Positions 33,798-48,200 of a DNA stretch of 64,000 bases are shown here, one piece after another. This DNA comes from Antedon mediterranea. Taxonomy: Eukaryota; Echinodermata; Crinoidea; Comatulida; Antedonidae. The translations under genes and the position numbers were made by a program. Position 1 is the stretch's first letter. Every line of letters begins with the position of its first letter. The notes under the pieces were generated by a model. That model was not told the DNA's origin, did not search any database, and worked only from the letters and a program-made list of their open reading frames with translations. The stretch is taken from the NCBI RefSeq assembly GCF_964355755.1, contig NC_092678.1:20866922-20930921 (forward strand), read 5' to 3'.

Positions 33798-36700
33798 GTA
33801 CTGTATACTTAATATGTACACAGTATGTATACCTAATATGTACACAGTATGTATACTTAATATGTACACAGTATGTATACCTTAATATGTACACAGTATG
33901 TATACCTAATATGTACACAGTATGTATACCTAATATGTACACAGTATGTATACCTAATATGTACACAGTATGTATACCTAATATGTACACAGTATGTATA
34001 CTTAATATGTACACAGTATGTATACCTAATATGTACACAGTATGTATACCTAATATGTACACAGTATGTATACTTAATATGTACACAGTATGTATACCTA
34101 ATATGTACACAGTATGTATACCTAATATTTTCACAGTATGTATACCTAATATGTACACAGTATGTATACTTAATATGTACAAAGTATGTATACCTAATAT
34201 GTACACAGTATGTATACTTAATATGTACACAGTATGTATACCTAATATGTACACAGTATGTATACTTAATATGTACACAGTATGTATACTTAATATGTAC
34301 ACAGTATGTATACTTAATATGTACACAGTATGTATACTTAATATGTACACAGTATGTATACTTAATATGTACACAGTATGTATACTTAATATGTACACAG
34401 TATGTATACTTAATATGTACACAGTATGTATACCTTAATATGTACACAGTATGTATACCTAATATGTACACAGTATGTATACTTAATATGTACACAGTAT
34501 GTATACTTAATATGTACACAGTATGTATACTTAATATGTACACAGTATGTATACTTAATATGTACAAAGTATGTATACCTAATATGTACACAGTATGTAT
34601 ACATAATATATACACAGTATGTATACTTAATATGTACACAGTATATATATTTAATATGTACACAGTATGTATACTTAATATGTACACAGTATGTATACTT
34701 AATATGTACACAGTATGTATACTTAATATGTACACAGTATGTATACCTAATATGTACACAGTATGTATACATAATATATACACAGTATGTATACTTAATA
34801 TGTACACAGTATATATATTTAATATGTACACAGTATGTATACTTAATATGTACACAGTATGTATACCTAATATGTACACAGTATGTATACTTAATATGTA
34901 CACAGTATGTATACTTAATATGTACACAGTATGTATACCTTAATATGTACAAAGTATGTATACCTAATATGTACACAGTATCTATACATAATATATACAC
35001 AGTATGTATACTTAATATGTACACAGTATATATATTTAATATGTACACAGTATGTATACTTAATATGTACACAGTATGTATACTTAATATGTACACAGTA
35101 TGTATACTTAATATGTACACAGTATGTATACCTAATATGTACACAGTATGTATACATAATATATACACAGTATGTATACTTAATATGTACACAGTATATA
35201 TATTTAATATGTACACAGTATGTATACTTAATATGTACACAGTATGTATACTTAATATGTACACAGTATGTATACCTTAATATGTACACAGTATGTAGGC
35301 CCTATACCTAATATGTACACAGTATGTATACCTAATATGTACACAGTATGTATACTTAATATGTACACAGTATGTATACCTAATATGTACACAGTATGTA
35401 TACTTAATATGTACACAGTATGTATACCTTAATATGTACACAGTATGTATACCTTAATATGTACACAGTATGTATACCTAATATGTACACAGTATGTATA
35501 CTTAATATGTACACAGTATGTATACTTAATATGTACAAAGTATGTATACCTAATATGTACACAGTATGTATACTTAATATGTACACAGTATGTATACTTA
35601 ATATGTACACAGTATGTATACTTAATATGTACACAGTATGTATACCTTAATATGTACAAAGTATGTATACCTAATATGTACACAGTATCTATACATAATA
35701 TATACACAGTATGTATACTTAATATGTACACAGTATATATATTTAATATGTACACAGTATGTATACTTAATATGTACACAGTATGTATACTTAATATGTA
35801 CACAGTATGTATACTTAATATGTACACAGTATGTATACCTAATATGTACACAGTATGTATACATAATATATACACAGTATGTATACTTAATATGTACACA
35901 GTATATATATTTAATATGTACACAGTATGTATACTTAATATGTACACAGTATGTATACTTAATATGTACACAGTATGTATACTTAATATGTACACAGTAT
36001 GTATACTTAATATGTACACAGTATGTATACCTTAATATGTACACAGTATGTATACTTAATATGTACACAGTATGTATACCTTAATATGTACACAGTATGT
36101 ATACTTAATATGTACACAGTATGTATACTTAATATGTACACAGTATGTATACCTTAATATGTACACAGTATGTAGGCCCTATACCTAATATGTACACAGT
36201 ATGTATACCTAATATGTACACAGTATGTATACTTAATATGTACACAGTATGTATACCTAATATGTACACAGTATGTATACTTAATATGTACACAGTATGT
36301 ATACCTTAATATGTACACAGTATGTATACTTAATATGTACACAGTATGTATACCTAATATGTACACAGTATGTATACCTAATATGTACACAGTATGTATA
36401 CTTAATATGCACACAGTATGTATACTTAATATGTACACAGTATGTATACTTAATATGTACACAGTATGTATACTTAATATGTACACAGTATGTATACCTT
36501 AATATGTACACAGTATGTATACTTAATATGTACACAGTATGTATACCTAATATGTACACAGTATGTATACTTAATATGCACACAGTATGTATACTTAATA
36601 TGTACACAGTATGTATACTTAATATGTACACAGTATGTATACTTAATATGTACACAGTATGTATACTTAATATATACACAGTATGTATACTTAATATGTA

Positions 36701-39430
36701 CACAGTATGTATACTTAATATGTACACAGTATGTATACTTAATATGTACACAGTATGTATACTTAATATGTACACAGTATGTATACCTTAATATGTACAC
36801 AGTATGTATACCTAATATGTACACAGTATGTATACTTAATATGCACACAGTATGTATACTTAATATGCACACAGTATGTATACTTAATATGTACACAGTA
36901 TGTATACCTAATATGTACACAGTATGTATACTTAATATGCACACAGTATGTATACTTAATATGTACACAGTATGTATACTTAATATGTACACAGTATGTA
37001 TACTTAATATGTACACAGTATGTATACTTAATATATACACAGTATGTATACTTAATATGTACACAGTATGTATACTTAATATGTACACAGTATGTATACT
37101 TAATATGTACACAGTATGTATACTTAATATGTACACAGTATGTATACTTAATATGTACACAGTATGTATACTTAATATGTACACAGTATGTATACCTTAA
37201 TATGTACACAGTATGTATACCTAATATGTACACAGTATGTATACTTAATATGCACACAGTATGTATACTTAATATGCACACAGTATGTATACTTAATATG
37301 TACACAGTATGTATACCTAATATGTACACAGTATGTATACTTAATATGCACACAGTATGTATACTTAATATGTACACAGTATGTATACTTAATATGTACA
37401 CAGTATGTATACTTAATATGTACACAGTATGTATACCTTAATATGTACAAAGTATGTATACCTAATATGTACACAGTATCTATACATAATATATACACAG
37501 TATGTATACTTAATATGTACACAGTATATATATTTAATATGTACACAGTATGTATACTTAATATGTACACAGTATGTATACTTAATATGTACACAGTATG
37601 TATACTTAATATGTACACAGTATGTATACCTAATATGTACACAGTATGTATACATAATATATACACAGTATGTATACTTAATATGTACACAGTATATATA
37701 TTTAATATGTACACAGTATGTATACTTAATATGTACACAGTATGTATACTTAATATGTACACAGTATGTATACTTAATATGTACACAGTATGTATACTTA
37801 ATATGTACACAGTATGTATACCTTAATATGTACACAGTATGTATACTTAATATGTACACAGTATGTATACCTTAATATGTACACAGTATGTATACTTAAT
37901 ATGTACACAGTATGTATACTTAATATGTACACAGTATGTATACCTTAATATGTACACAGTATGTAGGCCCTATACCTAATATGTACACAGTATGTATACC
38001 TAATATGTACACAGTATGTATACTTAATATGTACACAGTATGTATACCTAATATGTACACAGTATGTATACTTAATATGTACACAGTATGTATACCTTAA
38101 TATGTACACAGTATGTATACTTAATATGTACACAGTATGTATACCTAATATGTACACAGTATGTATACCTAATATGTACACAGTATGTATACTTAATATG
38201 CACACAGTATGTATACTTAATATGTACACAGTATGTATACTTAATATGTACACAGTATGTATACTTAATATGTACACAGTATGTATACCTTAATATGTAC
38301 ACAGTATGTATACTTAATATGTACACAGTATGTATACCTAATATGTACACAGTATGTATACTTAATATGCACACAGTATGTATACTTAATATGTACACAG
38401 TATGTATACTTAATATGTACACAGTATGTATACTTAATATGTACACAGTATGTATACTTAATATATACACAGTATGTATACTTAATATGTACACAGTATG
38501 TATACTTAATATGTACACAGTATGTATACTTAATATGTACACAGTATGTATACTTAATATGTACACAGTATGTATACCTTAATATGTACACAGTATGTAT
38601 ACCTAATATGTACACAGTATGTATACTTAATATGCACACAGTATGTATACTTAATATGCACACAGTATGTATACTTAATATGTACACAGTATGTATACCT
38701 AATATGTACACAGTATGTATACTTAATATGCACACAGTATGTATACTTAATATGTACACAGTATGTATACTTAATATGTACACAGTATGTATACTTAATA
38801 TGTACACAGTATGTATACTTAATATATACACAGTATGTATACTTAATATGTACACAGTATGTATACTTAATATGTACACAGTATGTATACTTAATATGTA
38901 CACAGTATGTATACTTAATATGTACACAGTATGTATACTTAATATGTACACAGTATGTATACTTAATATGTACACAGTATGTATACCTTAATATGTACAC
39001 AGTATGTATACCTAATATGTACACAGTATGTATACTTAATATGCACACAGTATGTATACTTAATATGCACACAGTATGTATACTTAATATGTACACAGTA
39101 TGTATACCTAATATGTACACAGTATGTATACTTAATATGCACACAGTATGTATACTTAATATGTACACAGTATGTATACTTAATATGTACACAGTATGTA
39201 TACTTAATATGTACACAGTATGTATACTTAATATATACACAGTATGTATACTTAATATGTACACAGTATGTATACTTAATATGTACACAGTATGTATACT
39301 TAATATGTACACAGTATGTATACTTAATATGTACACAGTATGTATACCTTAATATGTACACAGTATGTATACCTAATATGTACACAGTATGTATACTTAA
39401 TATGCACACAGTATGTATACTTAATATGTA
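33798..39430. repeat. 24-bp satellite array 1 (about 5.6 kb, roughly 235 units)
   Basis: The unit contains TAATATGTACACAGTATGTA plus TAC(C/T). Variants are CTTAATATG (24 bp) against CCTTAATATG (25 bp), TGCACACAG, TATACACAG and a rare TAGGCCC insertion at 35296, 36173 and 37964. Variant order shows a higher-order repeat of 1,791 bp: the pattern from about 35622 to 37412 returns from 37413 to about 39203, and smaller periods of 289 and 409 bp occur inside it. The unit length being a multiple of three keeps frames open for hundreds of codons on both strands; these are not genes. Confidence 0.97.
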
Positions 39431-39434
39431 TATA

Positions 39435-40022
39435 TTAAAACGGAAAAACACTCTTGTATGGAGAGGTTCGATCCATACAAAATGTTTACAAAATAGTCAA
39501 AAGTTATTGTTACATTGTATAGATAGTCAAGTTAAGATTCACAGTTACAATAACATAACTTGGAAGCAATACATTTGAATAGGCGTGAGACCAAAATAAC
39601 GTGAGAATGGAATACATCACAAAATACTAGTGTCATATTTTGCATATTACTTCGCGGTCGGAAACACATGATTTAACATTCTATTCAAAGAAAATAAGCC
39701 GTATATAATTAAGAGAAGAGAGTTCGCCAGTAACCTCCGTAAATCTCAGACTAGGTCACGAGATATATAACATGCTGTGTCATTTCACCACCGACTTTTT
39801 GAATTACGATTACAAGGAGGGGACTCTATGGTTACCGATATCAAATATATAATATAATCTATATTATAAGTGAGAGAGTTTGTACGTTTGTTTGTGTGTT
39901 TGTTTGTTCGTTATACAGATTTTTTTTACTGCACATACTTTGAATCTTAACTTGTCTATCTATACAATGTAAAAATAAACATAATCATTTTGTATGAATC
40001 GAGAGTGTTCTTCCGTTTTAAA
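39435..40022. mobile_element. Foldback element directly upstream of kinase gene 2
   Basis: The left arm TTAAAACGGAAAAACACTC, with ATACAAAATG and TTACATTGTATAGATAGTCA, returns inverted as TGTCTATCTATACAATGTAA, CATTTTGTAT and GAGTGTTCTTCCGTTTTA at the right end. The arms are about 110 bp each and the whole element about 590 bp. It begins exactly where satellite array 1 stops and ends about 16 bp before the TATA box of kinase 2. Confidence 0.82.
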
Positions 40023-40037
40023 GGTCAGCATGGAGGA

Positions 40038-40045
40038 TATAAAAA
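40038..40045 (+). promoter_or_regulatory. Candidate TATA box of kinase gene 2
   Basis: TATAAAAA lies 186 bp upstream of the ATG at 40224. The GGATTTCC word seen near the other two kinase TATA boxes is absent here; instead the end of the foldback element lies immediately upstream. Confidence 0.45.
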
Positions 40046-40223
40046 TACTTTATTTCCTTCATGAGGAGAACAAACAATACATCTGTCGATCAGTATACGT
40101 AACGAAAGGTAATCATGCATAAATCCAGAGTCAATACACAGAATATGAGTCTGCAGAAACTAATGTAGGAACAGTTTGATCTATCCGTGATTGTTTAATT
40201 TTTTATTTCGATCTTAATTTGAA

Positions 40224-41141
40224 ATGAGTGAGTCAAATTGGGAGTTTTTTATTCCAAAGGATGAAATTGAGTTCGGAGAGTATATTGTGCTTGGGGAAGG
40301 CTTCGCTTCGGTTGTGTATAAAGCTACACGTAAAACGGTTAACAACAACATTGGAGTAGCCGTGAAGTTTTATCAAAGACTAGAAAGCCAGCGTGAGGAA
40401 GCCTGTATTCTTAAAGATCTTGATCACAAAAATATCATAAAATTCTACGGTCTTTATAAACCACATGGTGGTGTGATGAGCTTACATGGCATTGTCCTGG
40501 AATTGGCATCTGAGGGAAATTTGTCAAATTTTTTAACCAGAAATAGAGAGCAAAGTCAAACTGCGGGAATACTCTTCAGATTACCAGAATCTCAGTTTGT
40601 TCAGTGGAGTATTGACATCGCTTCTGCCCTTCAGTACTTGCACAAGAAGAACATAATCCACAAAGACATTAAATCACCAAATGTTCTATTAAGCGATGTC
40701 AAGGAAAACGGGTTTAACGTACTTAAATTGTGTGATTTTGGAAGTTGTAAAGAACTACAAAATGCATGTACCACAGTGACTGCCATTACATCTGCAGGAG
40801 GCTTTACAAGATGTTGGGCTGCACCTGAAGTTCTCCAACATCCAAGAATTGTATCTAAAACATCGGATGTTTACTCGTTTTGTGTTGTTCTATGGGAATT
40901 ATGGACTTGCCAGGAACCGTGGAAAGGCTTTGGAGAGGTTGAAATGATAATGAATGTAATTAACGGTACTTTTCTTGAGATTCCAAACGACTTTCCGGAG
41001 GTATTGCGTCCAATGATAAAACAGTGTTGGAGCAGCGCAGGGGTACAAAGGTGCGAAATTGACGAAGTGCTAGAATATCTGGAGAAGTTCAGAAGGTTTT
41101 TGATAGATAACGGTAAAAGTTTTTATTCTACAGTCATTTAG
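40224..41141 (+). CDS. Kinase gene 2: TKL-type protein kinase, single exon (305 codons)
   Basis: A complete kinase domain is present: glycine loop LGEGFASVVY, VAVKFY lysine, alpha-C region EEACIL, catalytic loop HKDIKSPN, DFG, AAPEV, and DVYSFCVVLWELWTC in the C-lobe. It is closely related to the exons at 16192 and 48307. The reading frame ends at TAG 41139-41141, but at 41112 it has the same phase-1 donor (GATAACG|GTAAAAG) used in kinase 1. The last residues could therefore be intron, with the domain spliced to a downstream module. No downstream partner is visible before kinase 3, so a stand-alone kinase or a decaying duplicate is equally possible. The catalytic residues are all kept. Confidence 0.9.
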   Translation: MSESNWEFFIPKDEIEFGEYIVLGEGFASVVYKATRKTVNNNIGVAVKFYQRLESQREEACILKDLDHKNIIKFYGLYKPHGGVMSLHGIVLELASEGNLSNFLTRNREQSQTAGILFRLPESQFVQWSIDIASALQYLHKKNIIHKDIKSPNVLLSDVKENGFNVLKLCDFGSCKELQNACTTVTAITSAGGFTRCWAAPEVLQHPRIVSKTSDVYSFCVVLWELWTCQEPWKGFGEVEMIMNVINGTFLEIPNDFPEVLRPMIKQCWSSAGVQRCEIDEVLEYLEKFRRFLIDNGKSFYSTVI

Positions 41142-44110
41142 CTGGGGTATACTGTAATGTAATAAGCCAGTGTTTTTCCAAAAACATCTGAGTAAATAAG
41201 TTCTTTACAAAAAAACGTAAAAGTAACAAAAAATTCAACAACATAATGAAGATAAACAAATAAAATTACAGTATGTATTCAATGTGTTGTATTAGACTAG
41301 AACAACTTGCAACAGATTTTTTCTGGTTTATTTAGTCCAAAGGAATGTCATTTCCAAAGTTGACCAAAATCGGACATCAGGAAGTGGGCTAATTAGCATA
41401 AAATCAAGATGGCCGCTATTCACTGTACCATTTTGAAGCTCCTTATCGGTTGGTTTTAGACCAACTAAGTGCAGTAGAAATAAATGTGATTTTAAAATGA
41501 TACAATTAGCATATTTAAAGAACTATATGACATACCTACAGGGGCGGATTTAGGGGCCGCCCCGCCCCTTTTGCAAACTATAAAAAAAAAATTTTGTTGA
41601 CACGTGACACGTTTACGTATTCACGCACAGCAGTTTTTATAAATAAAGAATGATTAATTTCAAAGTGTTTCTATCATTCCATCGGATCGAATATTTGTTA
41701 TTGCCATTAGGTCTACATCTACATTGTTTAACCGCGGCCGACGTTGTCTTCCTACGCCATTAAATATTTCATGAGTTGAAAAACTTCACTGCTCTGCATA
41801 ACAAGAGACGAGTTAGGCCTAAATAGAGCAGTCAACTCATCATCCAATCACCATCCAACATTCACTATTTTGTATAATAAATAATTTCATAGGCCAATTT
41901 TAAATTATTGATCATTATTATTAAAACAGGATATATAACAACAAATATTTCTTACAAAAAACGCCACTCGCTTCTTAACTTAACAGTTTTAAAGATATAT
42001 TATCTCCCTAAACATATTTTTTTCAAATTTGCTTTGGAATGTGTCATTATAATGTCACATAATAGCTTTTCACTTTAACCAAAAAATGGATTGAAAAAAA
42101 ATATTATTTACCTGAAAAAAATGTAATTTAAAGCAAAAAAATATTTAAATTGTCTTTCAGACAATGGTTTTTGGTAAAATTAAACGTTTCTTTACTCTTT
42201 TTATAAATTAAATAATGTTTTTTTTTTACAGAAGTAAATAACTTTATTAAAACTGCAAAATTACCTACTTAAAGTCTGATTTTATTAATCTTCAATTTCA
42301 TGTTTTTAGGGGACGATACATCTTAAATTATTGATCTTTCTTCAGAAATAATGATTTGTTATCAATTATTTTGTTTAAAAATCAGTAGTAAACATTTTGT
42401 GTAACGTAAATATATAGTCTGGCCCACTTTACAGAACAAAAATATAAGCATAAACTAAACTATAGTACTGTAGCCTACTTTGAGTAGATAGTAGTTCACT
42501 TAAACACACAAAAATAGAAAAAAAGTATCCTACTTTGAATTTATTTAATTCAAATCACTTTAAAAAGAATTTACAGATTACCGTCTACATGCATCTCAAT
42601 AATACTGTATTATCCGCAAAAGTTTTCATAGACTCTCTTCTCCCAGACGTGCTTTAGGGCTTGTAATTTGAGAATGACCCGTCCGAGTTTACAAAATTAC
42701 AAAACTGTCAGCCTCTAGAACTATAGCTTCCGCTTGATATAGCTTCTGAATGAGTAGTCCTCTGGGAATATAGCTGGCTAAAGCCGCGGCGCAAAAACAA
42801 CAAAAAGCATAACAAAGTAAGTTCGTAGAAAAGGGGTAGTAAATTCATTTAATTTAATTTATTTCCCTTTAAAGTTTTACAAAGTAAAGGAGCCTAAAAG
42901 AAAGCAAAGCTTGTAATGAATAGGCTCCTCAAAACAAAAACAAAAACATATAAGAGTACAGTAGGCCTATGTGTTCCCTCGCTAAGTAAACTTATTTCTT
43001 ACTTTGTTAGCAGTTGGCTGTAAATTAATGTTGCAGACAGTATTTTGACTCATAACAGGGGCGGACCCAGGAGTGTTGCCCTAGTGACCCGGGCAACACC
43101 CTTAATTTCATACTAAATGTTGATTCTGCCACTAAATTAAAATTGAGTCCCATTTCATCAAGACCCGGAACTTGATAGGCCTAGTCATAGAGTTGCAGGG
43201 CATTTTATCATTGTTGAATGTTTTGACGTTAGCTTAATTGTTAAAATTGATAAAAGAAGTAATGCTAGCGCCAACGAAATTAACGACCTTCACAACCAAA
43301 ATATTTCTATGTAACAAAATTTATTGTAAATGGAACGCTACAAAAATAATCCTCCGCTTCATCACTACATGAATACCTAATAACCAGACAAGAACGTATC
43401 TTTGTTACGTTTTACTATCAATCCATTTTCATATCACGCAATCCATTTTTCAACAATATAGTAGTATAATAATATTTTGATTGAATAGTGAGAGATTAGT
43501 TACAGTGTTGACTTTGAATAAACCATTGGTAATTTACTGAAAATCCAATATGAACTTGTGTTATAATACAAACAAAATTATTCAATCAAAGAAACGCTAA
43601 AACATGACAATAGATGTCGGTCGATAAACTTCTGACGACGACTAAAACAACGACAATCAGCTAAATAAATGTATTCGTGATTTTATTTCATCTCTGGCTT
43701 TTTACATTATCATGACACATTACCGGACTCTCCCCTCCTCTCGCAATGATCGGCAGTAGATATCGTCCCTATCTAGGCTTGTGTATGTAGCCTACAACGT
43801 CATTCACAAATTACTCACGCATAGCAGTTTTACTAGCGCCATCACAGATTACCTCTAATGAATTCAAAAATTCATCGACAAACGAAATATAGCCTATATT
43901 CATTCCTTTTAAATATTAGGCATATAGCCAAAGCTAATAATCGATTTGTCCATAATTATTGCGTTTTGCCAGCTTTATACTATGACGTTAACCAAATTCC
44001 TTCACTTGCACTGATGAAGGGCTAGTGTTGCCCGAAGGCTCTGCTAACTTTTCTGTTTAGCTTTTCGCTTTTATTTTGTATCTCCATTGAGATCCAGCCA
44101 CTGATACCCA
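41142..44110. mobile_element. Nested hAT-like repeats and a Penelope-element tail after kinase 2
   Basis: The 3' flank (to about 41540) resembles that of kinase 3. At 41541 a sequence starting CAGGGGCGGATTTAGG opens a long repeat that recurs at about 51505-54900. At about 43058 a second terminus CAGGGGCGGACCCAGG occurs, also at 53753. Such ends are typical of non-autonomous hAT transposons. The block is cut off at about 43960 by a Penelope-like 3' end (TTATACTATGACGTTAACCA, then GATGAAGGGCTAGTG). There is no intact transposase. Confidence 0.7.
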
Positions 44111-44458
44111 CCACAGCATTGTCATTATTTTCAGTAATTTGCCTTTGGATTTATATATATATTATATGTTATATAAATTAAATTATATATAATACAACAA
44201 TTTCTTGTTAATTCTGGAAGATTTGACTGATGTTTCTGTTAGTTGTTTTAAAATGTTGTTTTTGTTAATCTGAGGCGCCTTGAAGCTAAGGTGGTTCCGT
44301 CTTGTAAGGCGCCTCTGTGTAATATACTGCCAATGACTGAAAATATAATAACAAATCATTTCAAATTTCAAACAATGGATGGGGTTTTTTTTTATAAACA
44401 TCGATATTAGCATTTTCCATTTTCTTTTTTCCCTCTTTAGCCTATATAGGTATAGTAT

Positions 44459-44929
44459 AAATTAGAAATATCGGGATATTTGTATTTATTCAAAATATCG
44501 GAGGGAAATTGCATTTTATCGGGAGACGGGAAGTGACTAAAAAGAGACTCCCGCCATTATAGGGAGAGTTGGGGGTTTTTTTTGCCAAATACATTATTTT
44601 GTTTCCGACCGCAATACGTCACTGGTCTTTTGTTTGTTACATTCCATGCATTTTATTTATGGTATTCTTTTTCGTGTCATGCCATTGAATGTTAATGTTG
44701 TTTAGTCTGTATACATGCAGTTATAACTTTTGTTTTTTTTATAGAGCGTTTAATGCTCTTAATACTGTAGATTGGTTCTAGTTATTATAGTTTTTTTTTT
44801 ATTCTTTCTATTTCTCCTTCAATTGTGGTTGTGGTCTTCATCGAGTTTGTGTATCCCCATAAGAGTTATTCGAATTTTGCATCTACAGCTGTTCCTTAAA
44901 TAGAACAAGCAAAGGTACTGTAGGCCTAT
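44459..44929. repeat. Shared flank of satellite array 2
   Basis: This is the second copy of the sequence at 33345-33797, ending in the same ACAAGCAAAGGTACTGTA immediately before the satellite. It contains small indels (a longer T run, GTCATG for GTCGTG). Confidence 0.9.
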
Positions 44930-46283
44930 ACTTAATATGTACACAGTATGTATACCTAATATGTACACAGTATGTATACCTAATATGTACACAGTATGTA
45001 TACTTAATATGTACACAGTATGTATACTTAATATGTACACAGTATGTATACTTAATATGTACACAGTATGTATACCTAATATGTACACAGTATGTATACC
45101 TAATATTTTCACAGTATGTATACCTAATATGTACACAGTATGTATACTTAATATGTACACAGTATGTATACTTAATATGTACACAGTATGTATACTTAAT
45201 ATGTACACAGTATGTATACTTAATATGTACACAGTATGTATACTTAATATGTACACAGTATGTATACTTAATATGTACACAGTATGTATACTTAATATGT
45301 ACACAGTATGTATACTTAATATGTACACAGTATGTATACTTAATATGTACACAGTATGTATACTTAATATGTACACAGTATGTATACTTAATATGTACAC
45401 AGTATGTATACCTAATATGTACACAGTATGTATACTTAATATGTACACAGTATGTATACTTAATATGTACACAGTATATATACTTAATATGTACACAGTA
45501 TGTATACTTAATATGTACACAGTATGTATACTTAATATGTACACAGTATGTATACTTAATATGTACACAGTATGTATACTTAATATGTACACAGTATGTA
45601 TACCTAATATGTACACAGTATGTATACTTAATATGTACACAGTATGTATACCTAATATGTACACAGTATGTATACTTAATATGTACACAGTATGTATACT
45701 TAATATGTACACAGTATGTATACTTAATATGTACACAGTATGTATACTTAATATGTACACAGTATGTATACTTAATATGTACACAGTATGTATACTTAAT
45801 ATGTACACAGTATGTATACTTAATATGTACACAGTATGTATACTTAATATGTACACAGTATGTATACTTAATATGTACACAGTATGTATACTTAATATGT
45901 ACACAGTATGTATACCTAATATGTACACAGTATGTATACTTAATATGTACACAGTATGTATACTTAATATGTACACAGTATATATACTTAATATGTACAC
46001 AGTATGTATACTTAATATGTACACAGTATGTATACTTAATATGTACACAGTATGTATACTTAATATGTACACAGTATGTATACTTAATATGTACACAGTA
46101 TGTATACCTAATATGTACACAGTATGTATACTTAATATGTACACAGTATGTATACCTAATATGTACACAGTATGTATACTTAATATGTACACAGTATGTA
46201 TACTTAATATGTACACAGTATGTATACTTAATATGTACACAGTATGTATACATAATATATACACAGTATGTATACCTTAATAT
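44930..46283. repeat. 24-bp satellite array 2 (about 1.35 kb, roughly 56 units)
   Basis: The unit is the same as in array 1 (TAATATGTACACAGTATGTA core). It even has the rare TTTTCACAG variant at about 45106-45114, which also occurs near the start of array 1 (34128-34136), so the two arrays share ancestry at their left ends. An internal period of about 490 bp is suggested by the repeated spacing of the TATATACTTAA variants. Long open frames on both strands are repeat artefacts. Confidence 0.96.
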
Positions 46284-46429
46284 TTAAAATTTAAAATGGC
46301 GGATGGAAAAGACTGGACTAGTTCACCGACATCTTGTCTTGCAATCAATAATATAATGATTAATATAGATTTTATTATGTGAAATGGGCCGGAGGCCATT
46401 GTTTATTGAAATAAAATAGAGAAAAGAAA

Positions 46430-47038
46430 GATTTCATTCCATGAGGTAATTTCCCGATTGATCGTAATCAAAACGGTACTGGGTTTGGTCTACTAGCGTT
46501 CCTGCTCCCAACCAGTACATCCATTCATAGAAGCCTTAATGAAGTAAGCCTACCTGGTGGTGGCCATAGAACGGTCCCGAGATAACGACTATACTTCGGC
46601 TTTAGTCGATAGAAGATTGAATAAATTGTTAGAGATAGAGTATACGATGTTATGATTATGTGTAGATATGTGATTTGTTCTTTATATTCCAATGATGTTA
46701 TGTATTTAATAAATTTGTTATATCAATTAATTAAATTATCGTAGATTGCATATTATGCGATGAATATTATTTAATAAATTTTTGATATATTATTATTATT
46801 ATATTAATAAAAAAGATATTTGTTAGTATAAATTAAAAAATATAGATACATTGAACTTGACCTTTGATTGAATATCGAAACGTGGCAGGCTGAAGGCGCT
46901 TGACCTTTGACAAGATCGCCTAAATTTTTAATATATTAACTTTACAATACTTAGTGTTGTATATTCTGGTACAGCCGCTCCATAATCTCTTTGCTTTTCT
47001 TCCTTATATCTATATTTTTAATTTATACTAACAAATAT

Positions 47039-47071
<33 letters not shown>

Positions 47072-47710
47072 ATATATCAAACATTTATTAAATAATATTT
47101 ATTGCATAATATGCAATCTACGATAATTGAATTAATTGATATAACAAATTTATTAAATACATAACATCATTTGAATAAAAAGAACAAATCACACATCTAC
47201 ACGTACGTAATCAAACATCGTATACTCTATCTCTAACAATTTTTTCAAACTTCTGTCGACTAAAGCCGAAGTATAGTCGTTATCGCGGAACCGTTCTATG
47301 GTTACCACCAGGTAGGCTTACTTCATCAAAGCTTCTATGAATGGATGTACTGGTTGGGAGCAGAAAAACTAGTAGACCATACCCAGTACCGTTTTGATTT
47401 CGATCAATCGGGAAATTAACCTCACGAATATTATTAAATACATAACATCATTTGAATAAAAAGAACAAATCACACATCTACACGTACGTAATCAAACATC
47501 GTATACTCTATCTCTAACAATTTTTTCAAACTTCTGTCGACTAAAGCCGAAGTATAGTCATTATCTCGGAACCGTTCTATGGTTACCACCAGGTAGGCTT
47601 ACTTCATCAAAGCTTCTATGAATGGATGTACTGGTTGGGAGCAGAAAAACTAGTAGACCATACCCAGTACCGTTTTGATTACGATCAATCGGGAAATTAC
47701 CTCACGACAT
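46430..47710. mobile_element. Inverted and direct copies of a dispersed repeat end
   Basis: The sequence at 46430-46840 is the reverse complement of 47020-47410. Both match the repeat at 22500-22810 (shared words CCACCAGGTAGGCTTACTTC and GATGTACTGGTTGGGAGCAG). A further direct copy of about 280 bp follows at 47431-47706. This inverted plus tandem layout resembles the complex ends of Penelope-like elements, but no coding part remains. A run of about 27 T at 47040 marks the second copy. Confidence 0.8.
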
Positions 47711-48200
47711 ATATTTAAATTTAAAAATAAGGATATAAACAACATTTGCACCGTCTACCTTTGACGATGATTGTCAGCGATAATGTAGACACTTTTTAGT
47801 GTTATTGTATTAGATCATATTATGATAGGCCTAATTAGTATTCTACCCCATGAATTTGATATTGGAAAGATCAATCATCGTTAAGCAGTTTTAAAGCTCC
47901 AATAACAAATTATTCGACTGGTGAATGTATTTGACGCACACTTACTTTTATAGCACCATGTTATACACTATTCTACCCGATGCAATTGACATCGGAAAGT
48001 AAACCCTAACCCCACCCCCATGAAATTGACATGGAAAAGTCCAATAATCGCATTGTAGTAAATATAGTTTCAATACAAAATCATCCGACTGGTAAATGTA
48101 TTTTTGCTTTCAACACTTCCTTATAGCACCCTGTTATGCTAATAATCATAGTATTTGTAATTGTCTATAAATGGGTTATGGATTTCCAGTTTTTTTAGAA

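Noticed and set aside
33766-39578. Many long open frames on both strands (YILSIHTV-, QYVYLICT-like repeats)
   Set aside because: The 24-bp unit is a multiple of three and lacks stops in several frames; identical proteins on both strands are a repeat artefact.
44819-46280. Frames of 447-481 codons across satellite array 2
   Set aside because: Same explanation as for array 1; the non-repeat tails on them belong to the shared flank, not to a gene.
33798-46283. CRISPR array
   Set aside because: The repeats are directly contiguous with no unique spacers, and the genome is eukaryotic.
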